DNA from: Pseudomonas cedrina subsp. cedrina
GTDB taxonomy: Bacteria; Pseudomonadota; Gammaproteobacteria; Pseudomonadales; Pseudomonadaceae
Reading direction: 5' to 3'
NCBI RefSeq assembly: GCF_001983175.1
Contig: NZ_MNPW01000007.1
Coordinates: forward strand, 310,001-374,000
DNA length: 64,000 nucleotides
In this document: piece after piece, positions 16,166 through 25,378 of the stretch
Layout of the letters: each line of letters begins with the position of its first letter
How positions within the stretch are numbered: position 1 is the first letter of the stretch
The notes under the pieces: generated by a model
Seen by the model: only the letters and a program-made list of their open reading frames with translations
What the model was told of the DNA's origin: nothing
Database searches by the model: none
Translations under genes and position numbers: made by a program

Positions 16166-16894
16166 ATGCATTTTTCCAACGTCCTCGCTATTGCACGGAC
16201 TCAATCTAAATCGGAGGATTTTCGGGCGCTGATAGTTCGCACCGTAGCGGATGATTTAAAAGTCGATACACGTTACTACGAACAACTAATCGACACCCAG
16301 GAAAGTCACGGAAGCTATCGTGCCATCATCATTGAAATCGACACGCCCTCGGCCAGCAGTCAAACCCTGGACATAATAAGAAAAACCCGAGACAACAACC
16401 CCAACTGCACCATTTTCGTGGTTGTCACCTTCGCCTCCACCTTGAGCAAAACAAAGTACTACCTGGCCGGTGCGGATTACTGCATCAAGGTAGTGGAAAC
16501 CTCGCCTGAAAAAAAACTAAGCCTTTTTGATGCCTTTCTCACAGAGAGTGCGCGCCTGCATCGCTGTGGACTGGTGCTTGACCAGGATCGCATGTGCCTA
16601 TTTGGCGACGGTAAAAAGCTGGAAATATCCTTTGTTGAAATGAAAGTATTGGAAGCGCTCATCCAGCGCCGACTGCTCAGTCACAATGAGATCGCTGCCG
16701 TCATGGGCCTTAATACTAAATACTACGACTCCAGAGCATTGGAAAAGTCTATCAGCCGACTGCGCAGCAAGATCAAGGCGCACTACGGCGACAATATCAT
16801 CCAGAACATCCGCGGTTATGGATACAAACTAAGCCGGGGTCTTATTTGCGCCAGCCATTTCCAAGCCGCCAAGGAGAGGTCGATCCGTGAATAG
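16166..16894 (+). CDS. OmpR-like regulator with atypical receiver domain
   Basis: 242 residues. The N-terminal half has the receiver pattern but lacks the acidic pair near the N-terminus, and the phospho-acceptor position appears to be Glu (AIIIEIDTP where LDINLP is usual). The receiver Lys is kept (AGADYCIK). The C-terminal half is an OmpR-type winged helix (SFVEMKVLEALI, ending in IQNIRGYGYKL). This suggests a phosphorylation-independent DNA-binding protein. ATG at 16166 has GGGAG 6 bp upstream; GTG at 16163 is too close. It heads a three-gene regulator operon before the WcaJ-like gene and is a good candidate controller of the polysaccharide genes. Confidence 0.75.
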   Translation: MHFSNVLAIARTQSKSEDFRALIVRTVADDLKVDTRYYEQLIDTQESHGSYRAIIIEIDTPSASSQTLDIIRKTRDNNPNCTIFVVVTFASTLSKTKYYLAGADYCIKVVETSPEKKLSLFDAFLTESARLHRCGLVLDQDRMCLFGDGKKLEISFVEMKVLEALIQRRLLSHNEIAAVMGLNTKYYDSRALEKSISRLRSKIKAHYGDNIIQNIRGYGYKLSRGLICASHFQAAKERSIRE

Positions 16895-17582
16895 CGAAAG
16901 AAAATCCTCTGCCGACCCTGTGGACTGTCACCTTGTCAGGCAAGCCATTGTTGATCGCAGCCACACGCTCTGGGGCAATGAAATAAGCCTGGCCTGCGCA
17001 GACACTTTCCCATCGCTGGAAGATGCCTACGGCCAGGCGCTGCTGCGCATCTGCGCACCGCCAAAAACAGCCCAACCTGTGGTCAGTCACAGGTTTCTGC
17101 GTATCGATCAAGCGGCCTTGATGAATGAGAGTCTTCACAAAAAGTTTGTCCAGGCTGCCCGGTCACTGGACAAACACAGCCACCCTTTCACCCTGAGCAT
17201 CGATAACCCGTTGGACGCATTGCCCGGCCCGGTCGAGCGCAGGGCGATGGTGCGTCAGTTGTATAAGCTGAAGGACCAGTGCGGTATCACGTTTGCCTAC
17301 AATAATTACAGGCTCGATACAAAGCCGGCCGACCTGCTGATTGATCTCAAGCTCTACGACTATATAAAAATGCCGTTCCCGGATTCCGCCCTGCGGCTGA
17401 GTTTGAATACGCGCTCCGATCTGTTCGACCGGCTCTACGACCGCATGCTAGAGCTGATCGATGCGACTCGAGTGTGTTTCATCGCCGACACCGTCGAGTT
17501 TGCCGACAGTGCCTTGCTGGCCAGGCATTTGCCGTTCGAATATTTTCAGGGCGGTTATTACTCCCCTGCCGACTGCTTATAA
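16887..17582 (+). CDS. Degenerate EAL-domain protein
   Basis: 231 residues with the outline of an EAL (cyclic-di-GMP phosphodiesterase) fold: a C-terminal FADSALLARHLPFEYFQGGYY matching the usual QGY(F) end, preceded by FIADTVEF where catalytic EALs have AEGVE. The EAL motif itself and the metal ligands are missing. It should not hydrolyse c-di-GMP; it may bind a nucleotide or a partner protein, as YcgF/YdiV-like proteins do. GTG start with AAGGAG 10 bp before it; it overlaps the preceding regulator by 8 bp, so translation is probably coupled. Confidence 0.65.
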   Translation: MNSERKSSADPVDCHLVRQAIVDRSHTLWGNEISLACADTFPSLEDAYGQALLRICAPPKTAQPVVSHRFLRIDQAALMNESLHKKFVQAARSLDKHSHPFTLSIDNPLDALPGPVERRAMVRQLYKLKDQCGITFAYNNYRLDTKPADLLIDLKLYDYIKMPFPDSALRLSLNTRSDLFDRLYDRMLELIDATRVCFIADTVEFADSALLARHLPFEYFQGGYYSPADCL

Positions 17583-17613
17583 CAATCGCATCTTACTGAC
17601 ATCGGTGGACACT

Positions 17614-18189
17614 ATGAGCTCCCTCAAGAAACACACCTTTACGCCCACACTTCCTGCTATAGCCCTGCAAGACTTTACGTCCAATGCAGAGTTTGATAAT
17701 CACCGATTAACCACTTATGTCATTACCCATACCCTCAGTTTGCCCTCTCACCCCTTTAACGCTGTGCGACAAGAATCCCGACTCCCCATGCCAAAGGATC
17801 ATGACGGCGCCTCGAATAACCATACTCGCCCTCCGGAATTAGCCCCCGATCGAGCGCAGTTGCACCCTCAGGATTTCTGGCTGTTGACTCAACATGATCG
17901 AACCCTGGTCAAGGGCCGCCTGCGCATCTCATTGACCACGATTGAATCGGCGCTGATAAAAAAAATGCTGCACCATGAAGAACGCGTGGTCAGCAAAGAG
18001 GAGTTGATCCGTAATATAGGGCGCGAACCCGAGTTATATCGCGGCCTGGAAATGTGCCTGAGCCGGCTGCAGGAAAAGTTCAAGCGGGCCAACGACGGTG
18101 AACGCCTGTTTCGTGCGGTCAGAAATCGTGGTTATTGCCTGACTCAGAAAATAAAGAAGCCAATCGAATTGGCTCAACCCCGTCGATAA
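17614..18189 (+). CDS. Winged-helix DNA-binding protein with unknown N-terminus
   Basis: 191 residues. The C-terminal 100 form an OmpR/PhoB-type winged helix (LTTIESALIKKMLHHEERVVSKEELI in two parts, ending FRAVRNRGYCL). The N-terminal 85 residues have no receiver features and look disordered and polar. The start at 17614 follows the EAL-like gene by 31 bp with GGTGG as a weak ribosome site. Third gene of the regulatory trio; related in its winged helix to the first (16166). Probably acts on the exopolysaccharide promoters, by context only. Confidence 0.65.
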   Translation: MSSLKKHTFTPTLPAIALQDFTSNAEFDNHRLTTYVITHTLSLPSHPFNAVRQESRLPMPKDHDGASNNHTRPPELAPDRAQLHPQDFWLLTQHDRTLVKGRLRISLTTIESALIKKMLHHEERVVSKEELIRNIGREPELYRGLEMCLSRLQEKFKRANDGERLFRAVRNRGYCLTQKIKKPIELAQPRR

Positions 18190-18435
18190 ATATATAAATA
18201 ACTTTCACCCTATCAGTTATCCTGCCTATCAGTACACTTTTCCAACTGCCGTTTTATAACACCCCCTCTAATAATAAGACACTGCTGACCTTGTTATAAG
18301 TCGTCAGCCAATGCTCCTGACCGTTCATTACTATCCATGGGTACGCGATTGCGCGTGCCTGTCATTTTAATGCGGTATTGCACCGCGTGATCAAACCCTG
18401 CCACTCAGCACGTGGTCACCACCGGGAGCAGAACT

Positions 18436-19827
18436 ATGCTGAATAATACTAGAATGCATCGCAACCTGAGCCCCAAGGGGCTGACATTCTGGGGGCAATG
18501 GATGCTCGCGTCGGGCTTGGTCGTTACGCTGTTGTTTCTGTTGGTATTTTTGAAGACCGGTCAGTTGGAATACACCTATCGAATCCTGGCCGCGTTTACT
18601 ATATTAGCCTCGCTACCGGCCTATAGCCTATGTGATGTTTATAGCAAGAAAGATGATTACAGCGTGGGCCTCGGGCGGTTGTTCATGGGGTGGCTGCTTA
18701 CCGTGGGCATACTATTTATGGTGGGCCTGGCCTGTAACGCCAATTCGCTGTTTCCTCTGGAAATCCTACTGTTGTGGGCAGCGGTCAGTTACCCGCTGTT
18801 AGCACTGTGTTACATCCCTTTGCACAGCCTGTCCCGGTATTACCATCGCCAACTTCATCAACGGCACAAGTCATTGATCGTGGGCACCGGCAAGCTCGCC
18901 GTCGACCTGGCCAGAACCTTGTCCCGCCAGAAGCGCTCTCCTTTAGTGGGGTTGGTGGGCAGCCATGAGGATGCCGCCCAGGACGCGCAAACCCCGATAC
19001 TGGGCGACCTGCCGCAGTTGCCGCACTTAATCCGGCAGCACGGCATTCGCCGGCTCTACATCACCCACTCGCTGCAGGATGCCACCCACATCGAGGCGCT
19101 GTACCTCAATCTGCTGGAAATCAGCGTGGACGTGATCTGGGTGCCGGACCTCAACAACATGCTGCTGCTCAACCACTGCGTGGCGGAAGTGGATGGGCTG
19201 CCGGCGATCTTCCTCAATGAAAGCCCGCTGACCAGCCGCCCCACCGCCGCGCTGAGCAAGTCGTTGCTGGACAAGAGCCTGGCGTTGCTGGCAATTGTGC
19301 TGCTGAGCCCGTTGTTGTTGGTGTTCGCCCTGCTGATCAAGCTCACCTCCCCCGGCCCGGTGATTTTCAAACAGGAACGGCATGGCTGGAATGGCCAGGT
19401 GATCAAAGTGTGGAAGTTTCGCTCGATGCGCATGCATGACGACCACGAGGTGCGCCAGGCCAGCCGCAACGACACACGCATCACCCCGATCGGCCGGTTT
19501 ATCCGCCGCACCTCCATCGATGAGTTGCCGCAGCTGTTCAACGTGCTGCAGGGCCACATGGCCCTCGTCGGCCCACGCCCCCATGCCATTGCGCACAACG
19601 ACTATTACTCCGGCAAGATTCACGCCTACATGGCGCGCCATCGCATCAAGCCTGGTATCACCGGCCTGGCGCAGATCAATGGTTGCCGGGGCGAGACCGA
19701 GACACTGGAGAAGATGCAAAAACGCGTCGATATCGACCTGCACTACATCAACACCTGGTCGCTGTGGCTGGATATCAAGATCCTGGTGAAGACGCCGTTT
19801 ACCCTGCTGTCCAAGGATATCTACTGA
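18436..19827 (+). CDS. wcaJ: Undecaprenyl-phosphate sugar phosphotransferase (WcaJ-like)
   Basis: 463 residues. It starts polysaccharide repeat-unit synthesis by moving a sugar-1-phosphate (glucose for WcaJ) to undecaprenyl phosphate in the inner membrane. Seen: four N-terminal membrane segments (to about 140), a Rossmann-like middle, a further hydrophobic helix at about 285-310, and the conserved catalytic block (SPGPVIFKQERHGWNG, KFRSM, SIDELPQLFNVLQGHMALVG, RPGITGLAQI-type KPGITGLAQI). CGGGAG lies 7 bp before the ATG. It is on the opposite strand from the rest of the sugar genes and converges on yjbH. The three regulators lie directly upstream. Confidence 0.88.
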   Translation: MLNNTRMHRNLSPKGLTFWGQWMLASGLVVTLLFLLVFLKTGQLEYTYRILAAFTILASLPAYSLCDVYSKKDDYSVGLGRLFMGWLLTVGILFMVGLACNANSLFPLEILLLWAAVSYPLLALCYIPLHSLSRYYHRQLHQRHKSLIVGTGKLAVDLARTLSRQKRSPLVGLVGSHEDAAQDAQTPILGDLPQLPHLIRQHGIRRLYITHSLQDATHIEALYLNLLEISVDVIWVPDLNNMLLLNHCVAEVDGLPAIFLNESPLTSRPTAALSKSLLDKSLALLAIVLLSPLLLVFALLIKLTSPGPVIFKQERHGWNGQVIKVWKFRSMRMHDDHEVRQASRNDTRITPIGRFIRRTSIDELPQLFNVLQGHMALVGPRPHAIAHNDYYSGKIHAYMARHRIKPGITGLAQINGCRGETETLEKMQKRVDIDLHYINTWSLWLDIKILVKTPFTLLSKDIY

Positions 19828-20257
19828 CAACAGAAGCTCGATGGGTCCCCGCTCTGGGGATCAGCTTCGCCAGAGGGATTTCAGTTGTACCTGCGAACGC
19901 AATCTCGGCAACGACCGAGACCAACTGTGGGAGCTGTCGAGCCCCGGCGAGGCTGCGAAGGCGGCGGTACATTCAACCTCTTCATCGCCTGACCCACCGC
20001 TATCGCAGCCTCGCTAAAGCTCGGGAGCTCCCACAGGGGATCGGCTTTGTCGGCAGGATTTCAGTTGTACCTGCGAACGCAATCTCGGCATCGACAGAGA
20101 CCAACTGTGGGAGCTGTCGAGCCCCGGCGAGGCTGCGAAGGCGGCGGTACATTCAACATCTTCATCGCCTGACCCACCGCTATCGCAGCCTCGCTAAAGC
20201 CCGGGAGCTCCCACAGGGAGCCTGCTGCTGCAGCGGGATTTCGGTTGTGCCCAGGCC
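19828..20257. repeat. 180-bp tandem duplication carrying a REP-like inverted repeat
   Basis: The 430-bp gap between the converging wcaJ and yjbH genes has no gene. A unit of exactly 180 bp occurs twice (about 19861-20040 and 20041-20220) with only a few differences in the last 160 bp of each. A partial third start (GGGATTTCGGTTGTGCC) follows at about 20235. Each unit holds CTGTGGGAGCTGTCGAGC facing GCTCGGGAGCTCCCACAG, a palindrome family related to but distinct from the main REP type here. Could serve as a two-way terminator. Confidence 0.85.
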
Positions 20258-22333
20258 CTACTCAGTGATCTTGTCGATGTTCTTGTAGAACAGTTCACTG
20301 TCCCGTCCATCCGTCATCGAATGCAGTGAATAGGCACGATTCAACCGCGCGCCGCCATCGCGGGTCAGCGGGGCCCATACCAGGTTGGCGCGGCGCATGG
20401 TCGACAGGCTCATCAGCTCATCGAAGGGAATGGACAGGTAGAGGCCTTTGTCGAAGCTGCCCTCGCCAAACGCTTGCTTGGACACATTGGTACGGGTGAT
20501 CCACCCGCCAATACGCACGCCATTGTTGAATTCGCGCGACAGGTCCAGCGTCGCGCCCCAGTCCCTGGCCAGGTAGCGGCCGACGCTCAAGGCGCCCTGC
20601 AGGTTGAACGGCAGGTCGGTATAGCCGGTGATATGCCCGGTTACCGTGCGGTAATCGCGCAGGCTGAAGTCCTGCTCGAAGCCGCGCGGGCGCACGTAGT
20701 TCAGGTCAGCGCCCAGCGCCCAACCCCGGCCCATCGGCCGGTACAGCACTTCGCTGCCGACACCGGCATACATCGACTCGAGCAAACCGCCGTAGACCAT
20801 GCCGTACAGATCCTGGTCCAGGCGCCGTGCATGGTTGAGCTGGAACGTCGGCAAGGTCACGTCGGCGCTGGTCATGTACTTGCGCAAGTCGGTACGTACC
20901 CGTGGCAATCCGGTGGGGGCGTCATAGGTAAAACCATCGTAGTTGTTGAGCAGGTTGACGCTCAGCAAACCGCTCCACCAGGTGTTGCGGGTAAAGCGGT
21001 ATTCAGCGTCGAGGTCGGCGGAAACCTGGTAGAGCAAACCATCCGGCCCGCCGACGTTCTGCTTGTAACCAAGGCCCAAGCCATAGCTCAAGGGCTTGGG
21101 CGGCTGGGTATAGAGCACCGTCTGGGTGCGCTCGCTGGCGCGATTGACCTCGACCTGGCGGTGCAGGTTTTGCAGGTCTTCGCGGTTGTTGACCACCTCA
21201 CGGAAGGTCCCGCGCGGCACGCTGGTTTCCTCCATCGGCATGGCGTAGCGCTCGCTCACCAGCGTGAACCAATCGATCTGCTCATTCACGCTGTTATCCA
21301 GGATACGACTGGCGCGCCCTACCGCCTTGGCGCTGTAGAAGTAGCGCTGTTGTTCGCCATACACCAGCAGCTCGGGTCCGCGCTGGGTGATGCGTTGCAC
21401 GTTGTAGCCAGCATTGTCGTGCAGGCGCTGGGAGACCGCTGCCCAGTCCACCTGGTCGGGCGGCGTGGACGGTGTCTTGGCAGGCAGTGGGGGCGCCGGT
21501 GGGTCGTAGGTTTTCAGCGGTGCCTTGCGGCTGACGAAATTGGTGTGCAGGGTGATGCCGAACATGGCGGTGTTGCCACGTTCCCAGGCAGCACTTACGT
21601 CGATGGCGTCGGCCACCTTGTAGACCAGGCCCAGGTTGACCGGCGAGTCCTGGCGAAATGAGTTGTCACGAGGTTCGTTCTTGTAGTCGTTGCCTTCAAC
21701 CTCAAGCTTGAGGCTCAAGGGCGCCCAGGGCGTCTGGTAGGCGATACCGCCGAACAACGCCGGCCGGCCGCGAAAGTAGCCGTTGGAAAAGCTGCCGGAA
21801 CCTTCAGCGACGGGGCGTCTGTTGTACCGATCATCCAGCATGCCCAAGGGGTTACCGAAATCACCACGGCTGCCCAGGTAGCCCCAGGCGATGCCGGCGC
21901 TGAAATCCACATCGCCATAACGCTTGTTGACCACCAAGTACTCGCTGGAGAACAACCCGGTGCCGCCCAGGTCCATGAAGCCCAGTGCCACCTCCGGTAG
22001 CCAGTGGCTTTCCTGATACAGGCGCACCTTGGCGTCGACCGCCTTGTCCTTGTAGCTCTGGCCGCCGCTGAACGACTCGGCGCCATAAGGGCGGTTGGTG
22101 ATGGCGGTGTAGCGAAAGGTGCCTTCCAGCCAGTCCAGCGGCTGTGCCGAAAAACTGTAGCGGCTGTAAGGCTCGGTGCGGTTGGCATTGATGCTGAGCT
22201 CGCCGACGGGTGCCATGCGTGCGGTAGGGGTTTGCAGCAGCCCCACGCCGCCGAAATCGCTCTGGGTGTAACGGGGGTCGCCATGCGCGACGCCACAGGG
22301 CACCAGCAGCACGGCCGCGATACAAAATTTCAA
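20258..22333 (-). CDS. yjbH: YjbH/GfcD-like outer membrane lipoprotein-family protein for polysaccharide export
   Basis: 691 residues of the YjbH family. The signal peptide is about 18 residues (ending GVAHG); early sequence FGGVGLLQTPTARM is the family hallmark. The rest is beta-rich with repeated Gly/Tyr and aromatic-Asn-Gly turns, fitting an outer membrane beta-barrel protein. GfcD/YjbH works with GfcB and GfcC in secretion of group 4 capsule or the yjb exopolysaccharide; the exact job is not settled. Last gene of the minus-strand run, overlapping yjbG by 4 bp. Confidence 0.85.
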   Translation of the reverse strand: MKFCIAAVLLVPCGVAHGDPRYTQSDFGGVGLLQTPTARMAPVGELSINANRTEPYSRYSFSAQPLDWLEGTFRYTAITNRPYGAESFSGGQSYKDKAVDAKVRLYQESHWLPEVALGFMDLGGTGLFSSEYLVVNKRYGDVDFSAGIAWGYLGSRGDFGNPLGMLDDRYNRRPVAEGSGSFSNGYFRGRPALFGGIAYQTPWAPLSLKLEVEGNDYKNEPRDNSFRQDSPVNLGLVYKVADAIDVSAAWERGNTAMFGITLHTNFVSRKAPLKTYDPPAPPLPAKTPSTPPDQVDWAAVSQRLHDNAGYNVQRITQRGPELLVYGEQQRYFYSAKAVGRASRILDNSVNEQIDWFTLVSERYAMPMEETSVPRGTFREVVNNREDLQNLHRQVEVNRASERTQTVLYTQPPKPLSYGLGLGYKQNVGGPDGLLYQVSADLDAEYRFTRNTWWSGLLSVNLLNNYDGFTYDAPTGLPRVRTDLRKYMTSADVTLPTFQLNHARRLDQDLYGMVYGGLLESMYAGVGSEVLYRPMGRGWALGADLNYVRPRGFEQDFSLRDYRTVTGHITGYTDLPFNLQGALSVGRYLARDWGATLDLSREFNNGVRIGGWITRTNVSKQAFGEGSFDKGLYLSIPFDELMSLSTMRRANLVWAPLTRDGGARLNRAYSLHSMTDGRDSELFYKNIDKITE

Positions 22334-23097
22334 GGCGTGACCTCGGCCAAGGGTTGGGTGGCGAGAAACTCGGCCAATTGCTGATTCAATTCAGGGGTGG
22401 GCGTCACCAGGTCGTCGCTGCGAATCGGCACCAGCAGCGTGCTGCCGGGCGCGGGAGGCGCGCCCTGTTCGCGGTTCCATGGCGCAATACCCAGGCGCGT
22501 GACATGCCCGTCGGGCTGGATCAGCCACAGGTAATCGCTGTCCGCCGCGTTCGATGACGGGCATGCGCCGAGGTAGTCGCGGGCCTGGCGCAGCGCCTGA
22601 AACGCCAAGGTACACGGGGCGGCAACCGCCCCCAGCACCCGCACGCTGTCAGGCCTCGGCGGGTACACCAGGCGGTCGCCTTCGCTGACCGGCAGGTTCG
22701 GCGCAAAGCCCACCTCCACCGCCACCGGGTCGAGCATCGCCACCTGGCGACCGGTCACCGGCAATGCCTGCACCTGTTGATAGAGCCGCGCGGCCACACG
22801 GGCTCGTTCTTCGCGCCCGTCGGCCAACGCGGCCTGCTGCAGGGTCTGCAAATCAAACAACACGCCGGCCTTGAGCCGTGCCTGGGGTTCGCGCAAAGGC
22901 TGACGCAGCCAGGCAGCGGCCAGCCAATAGCCTTGGGCATCCGGTTGCGAGGCGATGATCAGATCCAGCAAGCGCGCCTCGGCTGGCAGCGCGACAGGGC
23001 CAGGGTTACGCACCTGGCCGCTGACCGTCATGGCGGCCTGGCCCACACCGGCGCAGCTCCACAACAAGACCAGCGCCGCGAGTGTTGGACGGGTCAT
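22330..23097 (-). CDS. yjbG: GfcC/YjbG-like periplasmic polysaccharide-export protein
   Basis: 255 residues: a signal peptide (to about residue 21, GVGQA), then the two SLBB/beta-grasp-like domains of the GfcC family (MTVSGQVRNPGPV and VRVLGAVAAPCTLAF), ending in a C-terminal helix (ELNQQLAEFLATQPL). GfcC is periplasmic and structurally resembles the Wza periplasmic domains, so it may dock on the export channel. It overlaps both yjbF and yjbH by 4 bp, indicating tight coupling. Confidence 0.85.
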   Translation of the reverse strand: MTRPTLAALVLLWSCAGVGQAAMTVSGQVRNPGPVALPAEARLLDLIIASQPDAQGYWLAAAWLRQPLREPQARLKAGVLFDLQTLQQAALADGREERARVAARLYQQVQALPVTGRQVAMLDPVAVEVGFAPNLPVSEGDRLVYPPRPDSVRVLGAVAAPCTLAFQALRQARDYLGACPSSNAADSDYLWLIQPDGHVTRLGIAPWNREQGAPPAPGSTLLVPIRSDDLVTPTPELNQQLAEFLATQPLAEVTP

Positions 23098-23747
23098 CGG
23101 GCGTCCTTACGGCTGGGTTGCAGCTGAGTAATGGTCAGGGTCAGGCTGGGCGTGAGGTGCTGTTCGCTCTGCACGATAAAACCGTCGCTGGGGTCGACCC
23201 AATAACGGTTGCGCGCATGAAACTGCGGCGCCTCGATGTCTTCGTCCACCCGCAGCAAGGCGTAGGGTTTGTCGAGGATCTGGAGGGTCTCGATACCTTT
23301 GCGGGTCAGTCGGCTGGTGAGCGTGACGCCCATGCGGTAACCCTCCACGACGTCGAGCTGGCGCGTACTGCGATAGCCATCCGGCACCTGGTGCAACCCT
23401 TGCTGGAACGGCGATTGCCCCTGCCAGCGCGTACCGTCCAGGTCGGCGCCCAGGCCGACCGTGCGCACCACCAGGCCGTTGCGCAGCAGCACGACCTGCT
23501 TGCCGGAGGCGACCCAGAATTGCAGGTCGCCGCGCTGGCGAATCAGCGCCATTGTGCCTTCGCTGGACATCGTGGCGACCTTGATCTGAGGAAAGGGCAC
23601 CGCATCCAACTGGGCCTGGCTCAGCGCCAGGGGCGCGGGCCCGGCCACGGCCGCCTTGAAGGTATCCAGAGAGGCCTTCATCAGCGGATTACAGCCAGCC
23701 AGCAGCCACGCCGCCCCCATGCACGTCATGATTTTCAGAGTGTTCAC
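23094..23747 (-). CDS. yjbF: GfcB/YjbF-like lipoprotein
   Basis: 217 residues with a lipoprotein signal (WLLAGC, acylated Cys at about residue 19) and a beta-rich mature part typical of the YjbF/GfcB family. It is expected in the outer membrane facing the periplasm, in the same complex as YjbG and YjbH. It begins 12 bp after wza. Confidence 0.85.
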   Translation of the reverse strand: MNTLKIMTCMGAAWLLAGCNPLMKASLDTFKAAVAGPAPLALSQAQLDAVPFPQIKVATMSSEGTMALIRQRGDLQFWVASGKQVVLLRNGLVVRTVGLGADLDGTRWQGQSPFQQGLHQVPDGYRSTRQLDVVEGYRMGVTLTSRLTRKGIETLQILDKPYALLRVDEDIEAPQFHARNRYWVDPSDGFIVQSEQHLTPSLTLTITQLQPSRKDAR

Positions 23748-23759
23748 GCAGGTTCCACC

Positions 23760-24872
23760 TTATCGGTCGCTGGCTTCACTCAGGTTGTTCTGAGTGGACG
23801 CGCCGATCCCGACGATCGTGGCGGAAGGGATCAACTGGCTGATAAAGCGGTTCCAGCGCGTGATATGGGCGGGGCCGACAAACACCACATCCTGGGGCTG
23901 CACGTTAAAGCGCGTGGCCAGGGCCATGGCAGAAGGGGAAGCCGCTTCCAGCTGGAACACCTTGGCCGGTTCCACATCGATGTGCTGCGCGCCGCGAATC
24001 ACGTAGATGGCGTCAGCGTTGGAGGTGTTCTGGTTGACCCCGCCCACCGAGCCGAGCACGTCCGAAAGGTTCATGCTGCGGGTCTTGAAGCTCAACGCGC
24101 GCGGTTGCATCACCTCACCCATCACGTAGATGCGCTTGCGGTCGTTGTAGGCCAGGTACAGCTGGTCGCCGTCCTTGAGGTACACGTCGTTCAAGCGCGA
24201 CTGCGCAAGGTTGAGCGTGTCCAGATCCAGGGTATAGCGCTTGCCGCCACGGGTAAGCGTCAGGTTCGACAGGTCGGCATTGAGCGGGTCGATCCCCGAA
24301 GTAGAAACGGCCTCCATGACCGTCATCGGAATCGTGGTGATCGGCAGCGGCCCCGCCTTGGCGACCGCGCCGGTGACCACCACGCGCTGGCTGGCAAACC
24401 GCAGCACGCTGACGTCTACCTGCGGGTTGTCGATGTATTGGCGCAACTTGTCGGTGATCTCACTGCGCAGTGCTTCAATGGTGCGCCCCTTGGCCACCAG
24501 TTCGCCCACATAGGGGTAGAACAGATTGCCTTCGGGACTGACCAAACGACCGTTGGCGTCGATCTGCTGTTGCGGGCCGGAAGGTGCGGTGAGTTCCGGG
24601 TGATCCCACACAGTGATATACAGCGCGTCATTGGCGCCGATCAAATACGGTCCAGGCTTATAACTCAATAGTTGCGCCGGGATGGAATAAGGCACTTGAG
24701 TGGCTGCGTCCATGGCGAGCAACTTCGGAGTGATCGGGATTAAATCCACCCGACTGTTTTCCGACCCGCCATCCTGGGTCAACGCCGCCGTGTCCATATA
24801 TTGGCCAGGGGCAAACATGCAGCCTTGCAACAATGCCGCGGCCACGGCCGCAACGGAAAAAATACGCATCAT
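23760..24872 (-). CDS. wza: Outer membrane polysaccharide export lipoprotein (Wza/GfcE-like)
   Basis: 370 residues. Lipobox ALLQGC; polysaccharide-export domain (PYLIGANDALYITVWDHPEL), then SLBB domains (VVVTGAVAKAGPLPI, IYVMGEVMQPRALSF), and a C-terminal segment ITRWNRFISQLIPS matching the amphipathic helix that forms the Wza pore. It makes the octameric channel through which the polymer leaves, coupled to Wzc in the inner membrane. Two adjacent ATG codons (24872, 24869) can serve as start; neither has a strong ribosome site. Length matches E. coli Wza (379). Confidence 0.88.
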   Translation of the reverse strand: MMRIFSVAAVAAALLQGCMFAPGQYMDTAALTQDGGSENSRVDLIPITPKLLAMDAATQVPYSIPAQLLSYKPGPYLIGANDALYITVWDHPELTAPSGPQQQIDANGRLVSPEGNLFYPYVGELVAKGRTIEALRSEITDKLRQYIDNPQVDVSVLRFASQRVVVTGAVAKAGPLPITTIPMTVMEAVSTSGIDPLNADLSNLTLTRGGKRYTLDLDTLNLAQSRLNDVYLKDGDQLYLAYNDRKRIYVMGEVMQPRALSFKTRSMNLSDVLGSVGGVNQNTSNADAIYVIRGAQHIDVEPAKVFQLEAASPSAMALATRFNVQPQDVVFVGPAHITRWNRFISQLIPSATIVGIGASTQNNLSEASDR

Positions 24873-24958
24873 AGTGCTAGGACACTCGCGATAAACGACA
24901 AGAAAAAAAGACCACTTGGGCGGGGAATCCAAGCGGTCGAAAAACAGAAGGGTTACAA

Positions 24959-25198
24959 CTAGTTGCCGGTACCTGTGGTGCCGGTCGTGCCAGTAGTCCC
25001 CGTGGTGGTGCCGCCGTTGGAACTGCCGCCGCTGTTGGAGGCAGCGGCGACGCCGGCAACAAGGGCGCTGGTGAGCAGCACGGTTTGCGCCACGGTCACC
25101 GTTCCTACCACGGGGGTGCTAAGCCCCAACGGCAACTCGGCAGCCAACACGGACGTACTCAAGACACTGAGTACAATGACAGCCAGTGCTTTCTTCAT
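24959..25198 (-). CDS. yjbE: YjbE/GfcA-like small secreted Gly/Thr-rich protein
   Basis: 79 residues: signal peptide MKKALAVIVLSVLSTSVLAA, a hydrophobic alanine/valine-rich middle and a low-complexity tail of Gly-Thr-Thr repeats ending in GTGN. This is the layout of YjbE and GfcA, the small first proteins of yjbEFGH and gfcABCDE operons. AAGGAG lies 7 bp before the ATG at 25198; the longer frame from 25243 is not needed. A 180-bp gap separates it from manC, so a secondary promoter for the export genes may lie there. Function of the family is unknown. Confidence 0.75.
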   Translation of the reverse strand: MKKALAVIVLSVLSTSVLAAELPLGLSTPVVGTVTVAQTVLLTSALVAGVAAASNSGGSSNGGTTTGTTGTTGTTGTGN

Positions 25199-25378
25199 AA
25201 CAGACTCCTTATCGTCAATGAGTGGCCAGGCCGATAGTGCCATTCAACTAAACCGCCTACCAGACAGCTAATGTTTAGCCGGGTTAGTTGAAAATAACGT
25301 TTTCCCGGCCAAGCGCCCGGCCCTCAATGCCTTGCTCGCCACTGTCGTTATATAAAACGTTATTAATTGTCGAACACT

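Noticed and set aside
19861..20240. Direct repeats resembling a CRISPR remnant
   Set aside because: The repeated unit is 180 bp long including the would-be spacer, and there are no cas genes.
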